Origin: JALUZX01 sp964561605
GTDB lineage: Bacteria > Planctomycetota > UBA1135 > JALUZX01
DNA: 64,000 nt
NCBI GenBank assembly: GCA_964561605.1
Contig: CAZLQD010000029.1
Location: forward strand, 186,001-250,000
Direction of reading: 5' to 3'
Part shown: positions 43,164-52,540 of the stretch, piece by piece
Layout: each line of letters starts with the position of its first letter
How positions within the stretch are numbered: the stretch's first letter is position 1
Made by a program: the position numbers and the translations under genes
Notes under the pieces: generated by a model
What the model was told of the DNA's origin: nothing
What the model saw: only the letters and a program-made list of their open reading frames with translations
The model's database searches: none

Positions 43164-45608
43164 TCAGCCGACGATCCTGTGGAAGACGGTCATCCACACG
43201 ACGAGGCCGGCGAAGACCACGCTCACCATGCTCATGAGCTTGATGAGGATGTTGAGGGAAGGCCCGGCGGTGTCCTTGCAGGGATCCCCCACGGTATCGC
43301 CGATGACGGCGGCGCCGTGGGCGGGGTTCTTGATCTTGTTGCCCTGCTCGTCGGTGATGAACTTGCCGCCGAAGTTGCCCTTCTCGATGAACTTCTTGCC
43401 GTTGTCCCAGGCCCCGCCGGCGTTGTTCAGGAGGCAGGCCAGGGAGAATCCCGCCGCCAGGGCTCCGGCGAGAAGGCCCATCACCCCCTGGACCCCCAGG
43501 ACGATGCCCGTGGCCAGGGGAAGGATGATGGCCAGGAAGGAGGGGACCATCATCTCCTTCTGGGCGCCGGCGGTGGAGATCTCCACGCACTTGGCGTAGT
43601 CGGGCTTGGCCTTGCCTTCCAGGATGCCCGGGATCTCTTTGAACTGGCGGCGGACCTCGTTGACCATCTTCCCCGCCGCCCGGCCCACGGCCTTCATGGT
43701 GAGGGCGCAGAAGACGAAGGCCGCCATGGCCCCCAGGAAGAGGCCGCAGATCACCAGGGGATTCATGATGTCCAGGTGGAAGGCCTTGAGGAAGTGGGTG
43801 ATCTGCGCCTCCGGAAGGAAGACGGCGTGCTTGGCCTTGGCCACGGCCGGGGAGTTGGTGAAGGCCACCCCTCCCACCTCCACGATCTTGTCGGCTGCGT
43901 CGTTGGCGAATTTGCCCAGCCAGGTCCGGACCTCCTCCAGGTAGGCGGCGAGGAGGGCCATGGCGGTCAAGGCGGCCGAACCGATGGCGAAACCCTTGCC
44001 CGTGGCGGCCGTGGTGTTGCCCAGCATGTCCAGGTTGTCCGTCCTGACCCGGACGGAGGGATCGAGGCCGCTCATCTCGGCGTTGCCGCCGGCGTTGTCG
44101 GCGATGGGGCCGTAGGCGTCGGTGGCCAGGGTGATGCCCAGGGTGGCGAGCATGCCCACGGCGGCGAAGCCCACGCCGTAGAGGCCCAGGCTCATGGAGC
44201 CCGGGTCGCTCCCGAAGCCTCCGGCGAATCCGTAGGCGCAGAGGATGCCCACCACGATGGTCACCACGGGGATTCCGGCGGAGAGCATTCCGACGGCGAG
44301 GCCTTCGATGATCACAGTGGCGGCTCCCATGGGCGCCTGGGCGGCGATCCCCTGGGTGGGCTTGTATTCGTCGGCGGTATAGTATTCCGTGGACTGGCCG
44401 ATGATCACGCCCGCCAGGAGGCCCGCCGTCACCGAGCCGAAGATCCCCCAGGTGACCACGCCCGTGGCGGCCAGGACGGCCATCACAAGGAGGATGAGGG
44501 CGCTGGAGCCCCCCGTTCCGATGAGGAGGGCCCTGAGGAGGGTCTTCAGATTGGCCTCCTCCTTGGTGCGGACCATGAAGATCCCGAGAACCGAGAGCAG
44601 GATTCCCAGGCCGGCCACGATCATGGGTGCCACTACGTATCCCAGGGCCTGGGCGGGGGAGATGCTCTTCATGGTCATGGGAAGGGCGGCGCCCAGAGCT
44701 GCCGTGGCCAGGATGGAGCCGCAGTAGGATTCGTAGAGGTCGGCCCCCATGCCGGCCACGTCACCCACGTTGTCGCCTACGTTGTCGGCGATGGTGGCGG
44801 GGTTGCGGGGATCGTCCTCGGGGATCCCGGCTTCCACCTTGCCCACCAGGTCGGCGCCCACGTCGGCCGCCTTGGTGAAGATGCCGCCGCCCACCCTGGC
44901 GAAGAGGGCCTGGGTGGAGGCGCCCATGCCGAAGGTGATCATCGTGGTGGTGATCTCCACCAGCTTGGCCTTGAAGAACTCGGGGGACTGGATGATCTGG
45001 CTGTTGAACTCCGAGAGGGAGTGGATGATGCCGTGCTTCTGGGCGAGCTCGGCGGCGTACCCCAGCCAGTTGTGGTCGTACCAGACGTTCAGGACCAGGT
45101 ACCAGAGGCAGATGTCCAGGAGGCCGAAGCCCACCACGATGAGCCCCATGACCGCCCCGGAGCGGAAGGCCACCTGGAGGCCCTGGTTGAGGGACTGGGT
45201 GGCCCCCCAGGCCGTCCTGGAGGAGGCCATGGTGGCGGTCTTCATGCCCAGGTAGCCGCAGAGGCCGCTGAAGAAGCCTCCCGTCAGGAAGGCGAAGGGC
45301 ACGAAGGGGTTCATCAGGCCGTTGCGGGCCATGATGTAGAAGATCACCGCCAGGACCACGAAGCCGATGGCCACGACCTTGTACTGGCGCCTCAAGTAGG
45401 CTTGGGCCCCTTCCCGGACGTGGCCGGCGATCTCCTGCATCTTTTCGTTCCCCGGAGGGGCCTTCAGCATGGAGCGGTAGAAGTACCATGCGAAATAGAG
45501 GGCCACCAGGGAGCCCAGGGGGGCCAGGAACCACTGGATGGGGAAGGCCGAGGGCGTCGCCACGGCCAACCCCATGAGAGGGGGAGCGAAAGCGGAACTT
45601 CCAAACAT
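43164..45608 (-). CDS. hppA: membrane-bound ion-pumping pyrophosphatase, K+-dependent type
   Basis: This 814-residue, roughly 16-helix pump hydrolyses PPi and exports H+ or Na+. The substrate site motifs are DVGADLVGKVEAGIPEDDPR, NPATIADNVGDNVGDVAGMG and, near the end, GDTVGDPCKDTAGPSLN. The residue that distinguishes potassium dependence is Ala in GNTTAATGKGFAIG, where K+-independent enzymes have Lys, so K+ stimulation is expected. Na+ versus H+ transport cannot be decided safely. ATG 45608 has GGAGG at the right distance; a TTG five codons upstream is less likely. It stands alone and ends in a strong hairpin. Confidence 0.96.
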   Translation of the reverse strand: MFGSSAFAPPLMGLAVATPSAFPIQWFLAPLGSLVALYFAWYFYRSMLKAPPGNEKMQEIAGHVREGAQAYLRRQYKVVAIGFVVLAVIFYIMARNGLMNPFVPFAFLTGGFFSGLCGYLGMKTATMASSRTAWGATQSLNQGLQVAFRSGAVMGLIVVGFGLLDICLWYLVLNVWYDHNWLGYAAELAQKHGIIHSLSEFNSQIIQSPEFFKAKLVEITTTMITFGMGASTQALFARVGGGIFTKAADVGADLVGKVEAGIPEDDPRNPATIADNVGDNVGDVAGMGADLYESYCGSILATAALGAALPMTMKSISPAQALGYVVAPMIVAGLGILLSVLGIFMVRTKEEANLKTLLRALLIGTGGSSALILLVMAVLAATGVVTWGIFGSVTAGLLAGVIIGQSTEYYTADEYKPTQGIAAQAPMGAATVIIEGLAVGMLSAGIPVVTIVVGILCAYGFAGGFGSDPGSMSLGLYGVGFAAVGMLATLGITLATDAYGPIADNAGGNAEMSGLDPSVRVRTDNLDMLGNTTAATGKGFAIGSAALTAMALLAAYLEEVRTWLGKFANDAADKIVEVGGVAFTNSPAVAKAKHAVFLPEAQITHFLKAFHLDIMNPLVICGLFLGAMAAFVFCALTMKAVGRAAGKMVNEVRRQFKEIPGILEGKAKPDYAKCVEISTAGAQKEMMVPSFLAIILPLATGIVLGVQGVMGLLAGALAAGFSLACLLNNAGGAWDNGKKFIEKGNFGGKFITDEQGNKIKNPAHGAAVIGDTVGDPCKDTAGPSLNILIKLMSMVSVVFAGLVVWMTVFHRIVG

Positions 45609-45808
45609 GACGTCAACCTCCAAGGGAAGGGAAGCGGGACCGCTTCCCGGTTTTCCAGGTTTCCCGCCCCCAAGGTGGGCGGGGAACCTCCCGTTTCAGC
45701 AGGAACGTTCGGGGGAAGACTCCAGGACCGGGTCCTTGGAGAGGGCCCGGTCCCGGTAAGAAAAGGAGGACCATAAAGGAGGGCCCTTCCCCGTTGCAAG
45801 CACCGGTC

Positions 45809-47530
45809 TTACAACTGAATTCGCTTGGCCAGGACGAAGGCCTTCGCCGTGGGGGTGTACCAGGGATCGGCCGGGTCCAGGCTTCCCAGGGTCACCTCGG
45901 GCGGTGAGGCGTGGACGAAACGGCTTCCTCCCAGGGAGAGGGCGACGTGGCTCACCCTTCCCCGCCGGTTCAGGAAGAAGAGCAGATCTCCCGGCCTGAG
46001 GGCCTCCCACCGGCCCGCCCAGCCAACGAGCCTCCCGCAGAGGACCTGCATCCGGGCGTCCCGGGGAAGTTCCACGCCCTGGGAGGCCCAGGCGGCCTGG
46101 ACCAGGCCGGAGCAATCGATCCCTTCCCGCCTGTCCCGCCCCCCGAAGACATAGGGGGTCCCCAGGGCGGTGAGGGCCAGGGCGGCGGCGCCCCGGCCGG
46201 AGCCGGGCCGGGGAAGCCGGACCAACCTGGAGGGAACCTCCAGGAGTTTCCCCTCGGCGGATTCCACCAGGACCTCCCCCTTCTTTCTTCCCCGGAAAGG
46301 CAGGGCCGCTCCTGCGGGTATCTCCAGGCCTCCGGCCCGGAAGGGGCCCAGGAAGAGGACCCTCCCGGCGGAAAGGAGGGAGAGGAACCGGGCCTTCGTG
46401 CACCTCAGGAGGAACTCCTTCTTCACCCAGCCGAGATAACCCCCGGCCGAGTGGACCAGGAGGAACCCCCCCTCGGCGTCCAGGATCCGCAGAGGGTCGC
46501 CGTAGAGGAGTTCGGTCTCCTCCACCTGGCCCGGGCCGTCCGTCTCGGGAAGGCCGTGGGCCGGGCGGGGCTTCGCCCAGGTGAGGGCCCGCGAGGCCCG
46601 GAGGATCCCGTAGGGCGGATTTCCCGCCTCCCGGGAGGGGAGCAGGCGGATCCGGTTGACCAGGCGCCGGAGACCGGCGTCGCGAAGCACCCTTTCCGCC
46701 GCCCTGGCCAGGCCGGGGAATTCCGTGGATCCGGATAGGATCCATTCCTCTCCCCGTTTCCCCACGTCCACCTGGAGCCACCCCTGGGTGGGATCCAGGG
46801 CCTCTCCCCTGCGCCAGCACCGGAGGAGGAAGCGGGCCTCCTCCACCGTGGCAGGGGGGCGGCCCCAGGGGGTTCGGCTCCTGGAGGTCTTCTTCCCTTC
46901 CGGGCCTGGGGATCCCAGGGCCTTCCACCAGGCCAGGAGGGCCCGGAAGGCCGCCTTGGCAGGCGCCCTGTGGGGGCGAAAGTCCGGGGGAGACGTCCCG
47001 GCCAGGACGATCCGCAAAGCCGCCGGAGGCAGGGGGCCCGGGCCGGGAACGGGGAGGACCAGGGCCTTTCCCCCCGAAAGGGCCCTTTGCTCCACCAGGA
47101 GCCGGGCCAGGAGTCTCTCTTCCCTGGTGAGGGGCCTGGTGGGGAGGACCGGAGGAGGACTCCCGGAGATCCGGAGGAGGAGCCGGGCCCGGGCCTTGCG
47201 GGCCGTGGCCAGGGTCCGGTCCAGGTCCTCCCCGGAAAACCCGGGCAGGCCCGGCCGGGCGAACCTGGTCAGGGCCGTCCGGGCTCCCGACTTCCGGGCC
47301 AGGCGGCCCAGGTAGAGGGCCATGGCCTGGACGGTCCGTTCCTTGGCTCCGGGAAGGGGATCCAGGCACAAGGTCAGGCCTTGCAAGGCCTTGGGCGGAC
47401 ATTCGCAGGGGGCGGGTCGTTCCGGGGAATCGGGGAGGAGGAGGCCGGGCTCTCCCGGGGAGGGGGGCTTCCTTCCCGTGGAACAGGCCGCCGGGAGGAG
47501 AAGGAGGAGGATGGCCGGTAGGACTTTCAT
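45809..47530 (-). CDS. NlpC/P60 lipoprotein with degenerate amidase-like N-terminal domain
   Basis: This 573-residue lipoprotein (LLLLLPAACS, C16) ends in an NlpC/P60 cysteine-peptidase domain that cuts peptidoglycan peptides. The domain shows TPYVFGGRDRREGIDCSGLVQ (Cys near 472), LRPGDLLFF, RVSHVALSLGG (His) and RFVHASPP (third polar residue). Residues 45-200 (LTLCLDPLPG..., ALYLGRLARKSGARTALTR) look like an N-acetylmuramoyl-L-alanine amidase fold without its zinc ligands. An SH3-like middle part (LVHSAGGYLGWVKKEFL) follows. It lies 14 bp behind the methyltransferase gene, so the two are probably co-transcribed. Confidence 0.82.
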   Translation of the reverse strand: MKVLPAILLLLLPAACSTGRKPPSPGEPGLLLPDSPERPAPCECPPKALQGLTLCLDPLPGAKERTVQAMALYLGRLARKSGARTALTRFARPGLPGFSGEDLDRTLATARKARARLLLRISGSPPPVLPTRPLTREERLLARLLVEQRALSGGKALVLPVPGPGPLPPAALRIVLAGTSPPDFRPHRAPAKAAFRALLAWWKALGSPGPEGKKTSRSRTPWGRPPATVEEARFLLRCWRRGEALDPTQGWLQVDVGKRGEEWILSGSTEFPGLARAAERVLRDAGLRRLVNRIRLLPSREAGNPPYGILRASRALTWAKPRPAHGLPETDGPGQVEETELLYGDPLRILDAEGGFLLVHSAGGYLGWVKKEFLLRCTKARFLSLLSAGRVLFLGPFRAGGLEIPAGAALPFRGRKKGEVLVESAEGKLLEVPSRLVRLPRPGSGRGAAALALTALGTPYVFGGRDRREGIDCSGLVQAAWASQGVELPRDARMQVLCGRLVGWAGRWEALRPGDLLFFLNRRGRVSHVALSLGGSRFVHASPPEVTLGSLDPADPWYTPTAKAFVLAKRIQL

Positions 47531-47544
47531 GGGGTCTTCCTGGG

Positions 47545-48345
47545 TCAGCGCTTACCGAAGAGGAGGAGCCTGCGGAAGGGGATCTCCAGGTCCTGGTCCT
47601 TCTGGAACCTCCTGGCCAGGCGCAGGCGGATCTCCCGGGCCGCCTCCTCCCTGGCCTGGGGGGTGAGGTCCTCCAGGCCTCCCCAGCCTCCCGCTTCGAA
47701 CAGGGTGTCCGCCGCCTCCATGGCCGTGGGGAAGCGTTCCAGGTAGACCTTCTCCAGCTTTTCCAGGACACGAAATCCGGCCTCACGGAAATCCTGGAGG
47801 AACTCCCCTGCGTCCAGGGGCACGAGGATCTCCTCGGGGTCGGGGAGGTCGCCGCCGGCGGCCAGGGTCTCCACCAGGGCCTCTTCCAGGGGCCCGCAAA
47901 ACCCTTCCACCGGGACCTGGACCGCGAACCGCCCGCCGGGCCGGAGGTTCCTGCGGACGGCCTTGGCGAAGGATGCCGGGTGGCTCAGGGCGGGCATGTG
48001 GAAGTGGCAAAGAAGGACGTCCTGGCCGCCAGGAGAGGGGACCAGGTGGGGAGGGGCTTCCAGGATCTCCACCCGGGAGGCGGCCCCCTCCATCTCCTCC
48101 ACTTGGCCCAGGGCCCGGCCCGCCAGGGCCGGGTGGAACTCGAGAGCCGTGATCCTGCCCTCCTCCAGGATGGAGGCCAGGATCTTCAGGAGGTCGCCGT
48201 TTCGGGCCGGAACGAAGAGGAGCCGTTCCCCCTTCTGGAGGCCCAGTTTCTCCAGGAGGTCCCAGGCCGGGCGCAGGAAGGGCTTGCGCATCCAGCTGTA
48301 GAGGTTTCCCGCTCCTTCGGGGAGGTCCTTCGAAGGTGTTTCCAT
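47545..48345 (-). CDS. SAM-dependent methyltransferase-like protein
   Basis: This 266-residue soluble protein has a Rossmann-type methyltransferase layout. KGERLLFVPARNGDLLKILA replaces the usual glycine-rich motif I, ALEFHPALAGRAL carries the motif II acid, VLLCHFHMPAL fits motif IV, and LRPGGRFAVQVPVEGFC fits motif VI. Motif I is poor in Gly, so activity should be checked. It starts at ATG 48345 inside a longer open frame that runs against the histidine kinase gene. It is the first gene of a pair with the NlpC/P60 lipoprotein and divergent from the kinase. The substrate is unknown. Confidence 0.72.
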   Translation of the reverse strand: METPSKDLPEGAGNLYSWMRKPFLRPAWDLLEKLGLQKGERLLFVPARNGDLLKILASILEEGRITALEFHPALAGRALGQVEEMEGAASRVEILEAPPHLVPSPGGQDVLLCHFHMPALSHPASFAKAVRRNLRPGGRFAVQVPVEGFCGPLEEALVETLAAGGDLPDPEEILVPLDAGEFLQDFREAGFRVLEKLEKVYLERFPTAMEAADTLFEAGGWGGLEDLTPQAREEAAREIRLRLARRFQKDQDLEIPFRRLLLFGKR

Positions 48346-48495
48346 GCAACGCCTTTCGACCGAGTTCCGGGGTGGGTCCCCCGAGAGGGAGGATGCCCCA
48401 CAGGCCCTTCCCTGGCAAGGGAAGGGCCGGGGCACTCCGGGACCGGGCCTGGAAAGAGGCTCTTCTTTCCCGGCGGTCGGGGTAGAGTATTTTCC

Positions 48496-50460
48496 ATGTC
48501 CCGGTTCAAAGGACTCTCCCGGATTCCGGCCTACCTCGCCGTGGCAGGGGTTCTCCTGCTCTCGGGCTCCTTTTTCTTCCTGGCCCGGGAGGTGATCCAC
48601 CTCCAAGGATTCCGGTCCCGCGAGTGGGTCCGCCGCCAGTTGGAGTCCGACTCCTTCGCCCTGGTCTCAAAGTTCCAGGTCCTCCTGGAGCGGGCCTGGG
48701 CCCGGGCCAAGGAGGGGGACAAGAAGGGAGACCCCCGGGAGGGAGGGGACCTCTATTTCCAGGTGAGGCGGGACGGGACTTTCCTTCTCCCCCGGGTTCC
48801 TGCCTACAAGCTCCTTCCTCCTTTGAGCGGGGAGGAGAAGAAGAAGCTCCTCTCCTTGCGGGGGCGCGCCCGGGCCCTGAGCCTGGAGAACAAGCCCGAC
48901 AAGGCCTACTCCCTGCTCAAGGAGGCCATGGAGTCCTGCCGCCACCCTTCGGGCCAGGCCTTGTTGCGGTTCTGGGCAGTCTCCATCGCCGGCAAGGCCC
49001 TTCCCGACCTGGTCCAGATCGATCTGCTTGAAGAGGTGGTCTCCCGCTTTCCCGGCGCCGTCGGGCCGGACGGAGGGCCCGTCGCGCCCGTGGCGGCCCT
49101 TCGCCTGGCTTCCCTCTACGAGCAGGCCGGCCAGCAGGGGGAGAAGAAGAGGGTCCTGGAGAAACTCCTCAGGGACCTGGCCCTGGAGGCCTGGCCCATG
49201 GACGCCTTCATGGAGGGCTATCTCCTGGAGAAGGTCCTCCAGGGGTTGGAGGAGAACCTCCCCCCATCCCTGGAGAAGCAGAGGCGGATGGTCATTCTGG
49301 CCCGCCGTTTTCTCCTTCCCCTGGCGGCGACCGAGGGCTGGGGGCGCCGGCCGGCGTCCCGGCCGAGATGGAAGGCCCTCCACGTCCTGGGCAAGCCTGT
49401 TCTGGCCGGATACAGGAGGGCCCGCCTGGCCGGGAAGGTCCTCGGCCTGGAAGGGGTGGTCCTGGACCTTCCGGGCCTGGAGAGGGATCTCTCCCGGGCG
49501 GCGGCGGGACTCTTCAAAGGGGGGGGATTCGTCCTCTCCACGGGAGAGGGGAACCTCCTCCTGGCGGCGGCGGGACGCCAGGAAGAGGGCATGGTGGAGT
49601 TCGAGAGGCTCTTCACCGGGGAAGGGATGAGTGTCTTCCTGAGGAGCTTCGCCCCCATTCCCCTCCTCTCCCGGGCGGAGCGGGTCCTTCCCTGGGTGGG
49701 GATGCTCCTCATCGTCCTGGCCCTGGGGGGAGGCACCCTCCTGGCCATACGGTCCCTCCACAAGGAGATTACGCTCGCAAGAATGCGAAGGGAATTCATG
49801 GATACGGTGAGCCATGAACTCCGGACTCCCATCACGAGCATCCTGCTCAACGCCGAGCTCCTCCAGCGGGAGGGGCTTCCCCCTGAAAGGGCGGCCGTGA
49901 GCGTCCGCCAGGTGAAGGAGGAGGCCCTGAGGCTGGAGAAGATGGTTTCCGACATCCTGGACATCTCGCGGATGCAGAGGGCCGGGACCTCCTGGATGCG
50001 CCCGGAACGGGTGGATCCGGGGGAAATCCTGGAATCGACCCTCCTTTCCTACTCTTCCCTCCTCCAGGCGAAGGGGTTCCGGGTGGAGAAGGAAGTGGAA
50101 CCCGGACTCCCCCAGGTTCTTGCCGACAGGGAGGCCGCTTCCCGGGCACTGGGGAACCTGGTGGGAAACGCCGTGAAGTACTCGGGCGATTCCAGGGAGA
50201 TCCTCCTCAGGCTCAGGCGCGAAGGGGAGATGGTGGCCTTCGACGTGGTGGATCACGGGATCGGCGTTCCACCGGGAGAGGAAGAGAAGATCTTCCAGCG
50301 GTTCTACAGGGTGAAGAACGAAGAGCGGAGCATTCCCGGAGTGGGGCTGGGTCTGGCCGTGGCGCGGGAGCTGGTCCGGGGCCAGGGGGGGGACATCCGG
50401 CTCTCTCCCACTCCGGGAGGAGGATCCACTTTCACGCTCCTCCTTCCCAAAGCCTCATAA
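48496..50460 (+). CDS. membrane sensor histidine kinase with large sensor domain
   Basis: This 654-residue kinase has TM1 at about 10-33, a helical extracytoplasmic domain of about 360 residues, TM2 at about 394-417 (RVLPWVGMLLIVLALGGGTLL), and then HisKA and HATPase. The H-box is MDTVSHELRTPITSI (His near 439), the N-box ALGNLVGNAVKYSGD, G1 DVVDHGIGVPPGE, the F-box FQRFYRV and G2 GVGLGLAVARELV. All catalytic parts are intact. The sensor domain (LENKPDKAYSLLKEAMES, ALRLASLYEQAGQQGEKKRVL) looks TPR-like. The response-regulator gene follows after 102 bp; kinase-first order is the less common arrangement. Confidence 0.93.
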   Translation: MSRFKGLSRIPAYLAVAGVLLLSGSFFFLAREVIHLQGFRSREWVRRQLESDSFALVSKFQVLLERAWARAKEGDKKGDPREGGDLYFQVRRDGTFLLPRVPAYKLLPPLSGEEKKKLLSLRGRARALSLENKPDKAYSLLKEAMESCRHPSGQALLRFWAVSIAGKALPDLVQIDLLEEVVSRFPGAVGPDGGPVAPVAALRLASLYEQAGQQGEKKRVLEKLLRDLALEAWPMDAFMEGYLLEKVLQGLEENLPPSLEKQRRMVILARRFLLPLAATEGWGRRPASRPRWKALHVLGKPVLAGYRRARLAGKVLGLEGVVLDLPGLERDLSRAAAGLFKGGGFVLSTGEGNLLLAAAGRQEEGMVEFERLFTGEGMSVFLRSFAPIPLLSRAERVLPWVGMLLIVLALGGGTLLAIRSLHKEITLARMRREFMDTVSHELRTPITSILLNAELLQREGLPPERAAVSVRQVKEEALRLEKMVSDILDISRMQRAGTSWMRPERVDPGEILESTLLSYSSLLQAKGFRVEKEVEPGLPQVLADREAASRALGNLVGNAVKYSGDSREILLRLRREGEMVAFDVVDHGIGVPPGEEEKIFQRFYRVKNEERSIPGVGLGLAVARELVRGQGGDIRLSPTPGGGSTFTLLLPKAS

Positions 50461-50472
50461 GTGCTTTCAATT

Positions 50473-50520
50473 TTCTTACCCGGACGGGGAGGTAGAAAAG
50501 CGGGGCCTTTTCGGTAAGAA
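50473..50520. promoter_or_regulatory. inverted repeat between kinase and regulator genes
   Basis: TTCTTACC (50473-50480) and GGTAAGAA (50513-50520) are perfect 8-bp arms 32 bp apart, in the 102-bp gap before the response-regulator start. They could be an autoregulatory operator pair or the base of an RNA stem-loop. Confidence 0.35.
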
Positions 50521-50562
50521 TCATAGGCTTCCAAGGAGCAGGGTTTTGGAAAGGTCGTCCAA

Positions 50563-51246
50563 ATGAGAGTGATCCTGGTCGTGGAGGACGAGGAGGCCAT
50601 CCGCTCCTCGCTGGCGGAGAATCTCAGGTTCGAAGGATTCGAAGTCGTCGAGGCCGCCGACGGGGTGGAGGCGGCCCGCTGTCTCGCCGAGGGCGGCCTG
50701 GACCTGGTGGTCTTGGACCTCATGCTCCCCAGGCGTTCCGGAACGGACGTTCTCAGGGACCTGAGAAAATCCGGCTCCAATATTCCCGTCCTGGTCCTGA
50801 CCGCCCGGGACCGGGAAGTGGACAAGGTCCTGCTTCTGGAAATCGGGGCCGACGACTACGTGACCAAGCCTTTCAGCCTTGCGGAGGTCCTGGCCAGGAT
50901 CAAGGCGCTTTTACGGCGCGCTTCCTACCAAGGCTCCGAAATCGTTCCGAAAGTCATCAACATCGGAGAGGCTGAGATCGACTTCGGGGCCTTCACCCTC
51001 AAGAAGGGCGACCAGGTCTACAACCTCTCCCCCCTGGAGGCCGGGATGCTCCAGGTCCTGGCGGAGAAGCGGGGGAAGGCCGTGACCCGCGAGGAGTTCC
51101 TCAGGAGGGTGTGGGGTTATTCCGTCCTTCCCGACACGCGAACGGTGGACTTCCACGTCCTCAAGCTGAGAAGGCTCCTGGAGGACGATCCCGCCCGTCC
51201 CAGGCATATCCTCACCGTCCACGGCGTGGGGTACCGCCTGGCTTGA
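50563..51246 (+). CDS. OmpR-family response regulator
   Basis: This 227-residue transcription factor has a receiver domain and a winged helix. The receiver shows the acidic pocket VVEDEE (E8, D9), the phosphoacceptor D52 in VVLDLMLP, the switch Thr in VLTARD and the Lys in DDYVTKPFS. The output domain has LSPLEAGMLQVLAEKRGKAVT, RRVWGYSVLPDTRTVDFHVL (recognition helix) and ILTVHGVGYRLA. It is the natural partner of the kinase encoded upstream. Its targets are unknown; the inverted repeat before it is a candidate site. Confidence 0.95.
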   Translation: MRVILVVEDEEAIRSSLAENLRFEGFEVVEAADGVEAARCLAEGGLDLVVLDLMLPRRSGTDVLRDLRKSGSNIPVLVLTARDREVDKVLLLEIGADDYVTKPFSLAEVLARIKALLRRASYQGSEIVPKVINIGEAEIDFGAFTLKKGDQVYNLSPLEAGMLQVLAEKRGKAVTREEFLRRVWGYSVLPDTRTVDFHVLKLRRLLEDDPARPRHILTVHGVGYRLA

Positions 51247-51261
51247 TTCCTCCTTTTTCCC

Positions 51262-51287
51262 CCCTTTTTCCGTCCGGAAAAAAAGGG
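51262..51287 (+). terminator. probable terminator of the two-component genes
   Basis: CCCTTTTTCCG faces CGGAAAAAAAGGG across a 2-nt loop, giving an AT-rich stem with a small bulge, 16 bp after the regulator stop. A run of seven A lies in the right arm. Confidence 0.45.
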
Positions 51288-51361
51288 CACTTTCCTTACT
51301 CCCTTCTCACAATCCGGGGCGGGATTCTTGTAGACTTGTGGCCCTGGAAGGTGAGAACGTC

Positions 51362-52402
51362 GTGACTTGGAACGCCACTCCCACTGCTCTCCTTGCTGCC
51401 CTGCTCCTTCTGGGCGGGAGGGGGGGAGGTGCGGCCCAGGCCGGAACAGGCCCGGCCCATGTGGGAGTCGCCGCCCTCTACCAGGAGAAGACTCCGCCGC
51501 GGGAGAGCAGGGAGAAGAAGGCCGAGGACTATCTCCTGGCCGCCCGGCTGGAGCGGGAATGCGGGAACCTGAAGGCCGCCCTGGAGTGGTGTTTCCGGAT
51601 CAAGAAGGAGTTTCCTGAGAACCGGAAAGTAACCCCGAAAGCCCTTCTCATGGGAGCCGAGATCCTGCTGGAGCTGAACAGGATCATGAGGGCCAGGGGA
51701 TGGACCACGGATGCGATCAAGCGGTTCCGGGACCTTCCCGATTACCAGAAGCGGATCGCGATCCTGCACCGCTACTCCATCACGAGGCTCACCTACGCCA
51801 TCCGGAATCACCCCCGTTACCACGTGACCCAGTACTGCCTGATCCTCCAGTGGTCCGTCCGCGGCCTGAGCGCGGCGGAGATCCGGAAGAGGTACGACCG
51901 CTTCTGGAAGGAATTGAACCGCCATTTCAAGGACTGGGAGAGGCCGGGCAAGGAGAAGGGCAAGGAGAAATACCCTCCATCGGGCATGGGACGGGTCATG
52001 GAGTGGCTCTCGGCCGCCCTGGCGAGGGACGTGCTCGAGGCCCACGGAAAGCACGTGGAGTCCCTGGACGAGCTGGTCGGTCTCCTGCGGGAGAGGATCC
52101 AGGCCCTGAGGGGGCTCTGGGCCTCCCCCGTCCCGGACCCCCGGGCCCTGGAGCGTTTCGATCGGCTCATGTGCCGCCTCGACGAGACGTACAAGAAGTT
52201 CAGGAAAGCCACCCGGTCCATGGTGACCTTCCATATCCCGAGGAAGCCCGGGAGGAAGAAGGAGAAACCCCTTTCTTCCCTCTCCAGGAAGGAACTGGAG
52301 GCGAAGGTCAGGTCCCTTCGTTCGAGGGTCAGGGACCTGGAGAAGGAGATCCGGGAGCTGAAGCGGAAGGTGGAGGGCCGAAGAAAGGACGAGAAGAGGT
52401 GA
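51362..52402 (+). CDS. secreted helical protein with C-terminal coiled coil
   Basis: This protein of about 346 residues has a signal peptide (TALLAALLLLGGRGGGAAQA). A helical middle contains AEDYLLAARLERECGNLKAAL, TPR-like at the start, and a Lys/Arg-rich stretch at 230-300. The last 45 residues (RKELEAKVRSLRSRVRDLEK and following) form a clear heptad coiled coil. GTG 51362 is taken as the start because it begins the signal sequence and has AAGGTGAG upstream; a GTG at 51338 is in frame. I do not recognise a family. The propeller genes downstream are on the same strand after 138 bp. Confidence 0.65.
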   Translation: MTWNATPTALLAALLLLGGRGGGAAQAGTGPAHVGVAALYQEKTPPRESREKKAEDYLLAARLERECGNLKAALEWCFRIKKEFPENRKVTPKALLMGAEILLELNRIMRARGWTTDAIKRFRDLPDYQKRIAILHRYSITRLTYAIRNHPRYHVTQYCLILQWSVRGLSAAEIRKRYDRFWKELNRHFKDWERPGKEKGKEKYPPSGMGRVMEWLSAALARDVLEAHGKHVESLDELVGLLRERIQALRGLWASPVPDPRALERFDRLMCRLDETYKKFRKATRSMVTFHIPRKPGRKKEKPLSSLSRKELEAKVRSLRSRVRDLEKEIRELKRKVEGRRKDEKR

Positions 52403-52540
52403 TTCTTTCCCGACCCGCTCGATGAGGCCCTGTTTTTCCGTTCTTTCCATATCGATGCCATTCCTTGCGTCCCGGCCGTCCCGATGGAGTGGGGGGGGCG
52501 GGATCCCAGAGATTCGCTCTTTCGTTCCAGGAGTCGTTGC

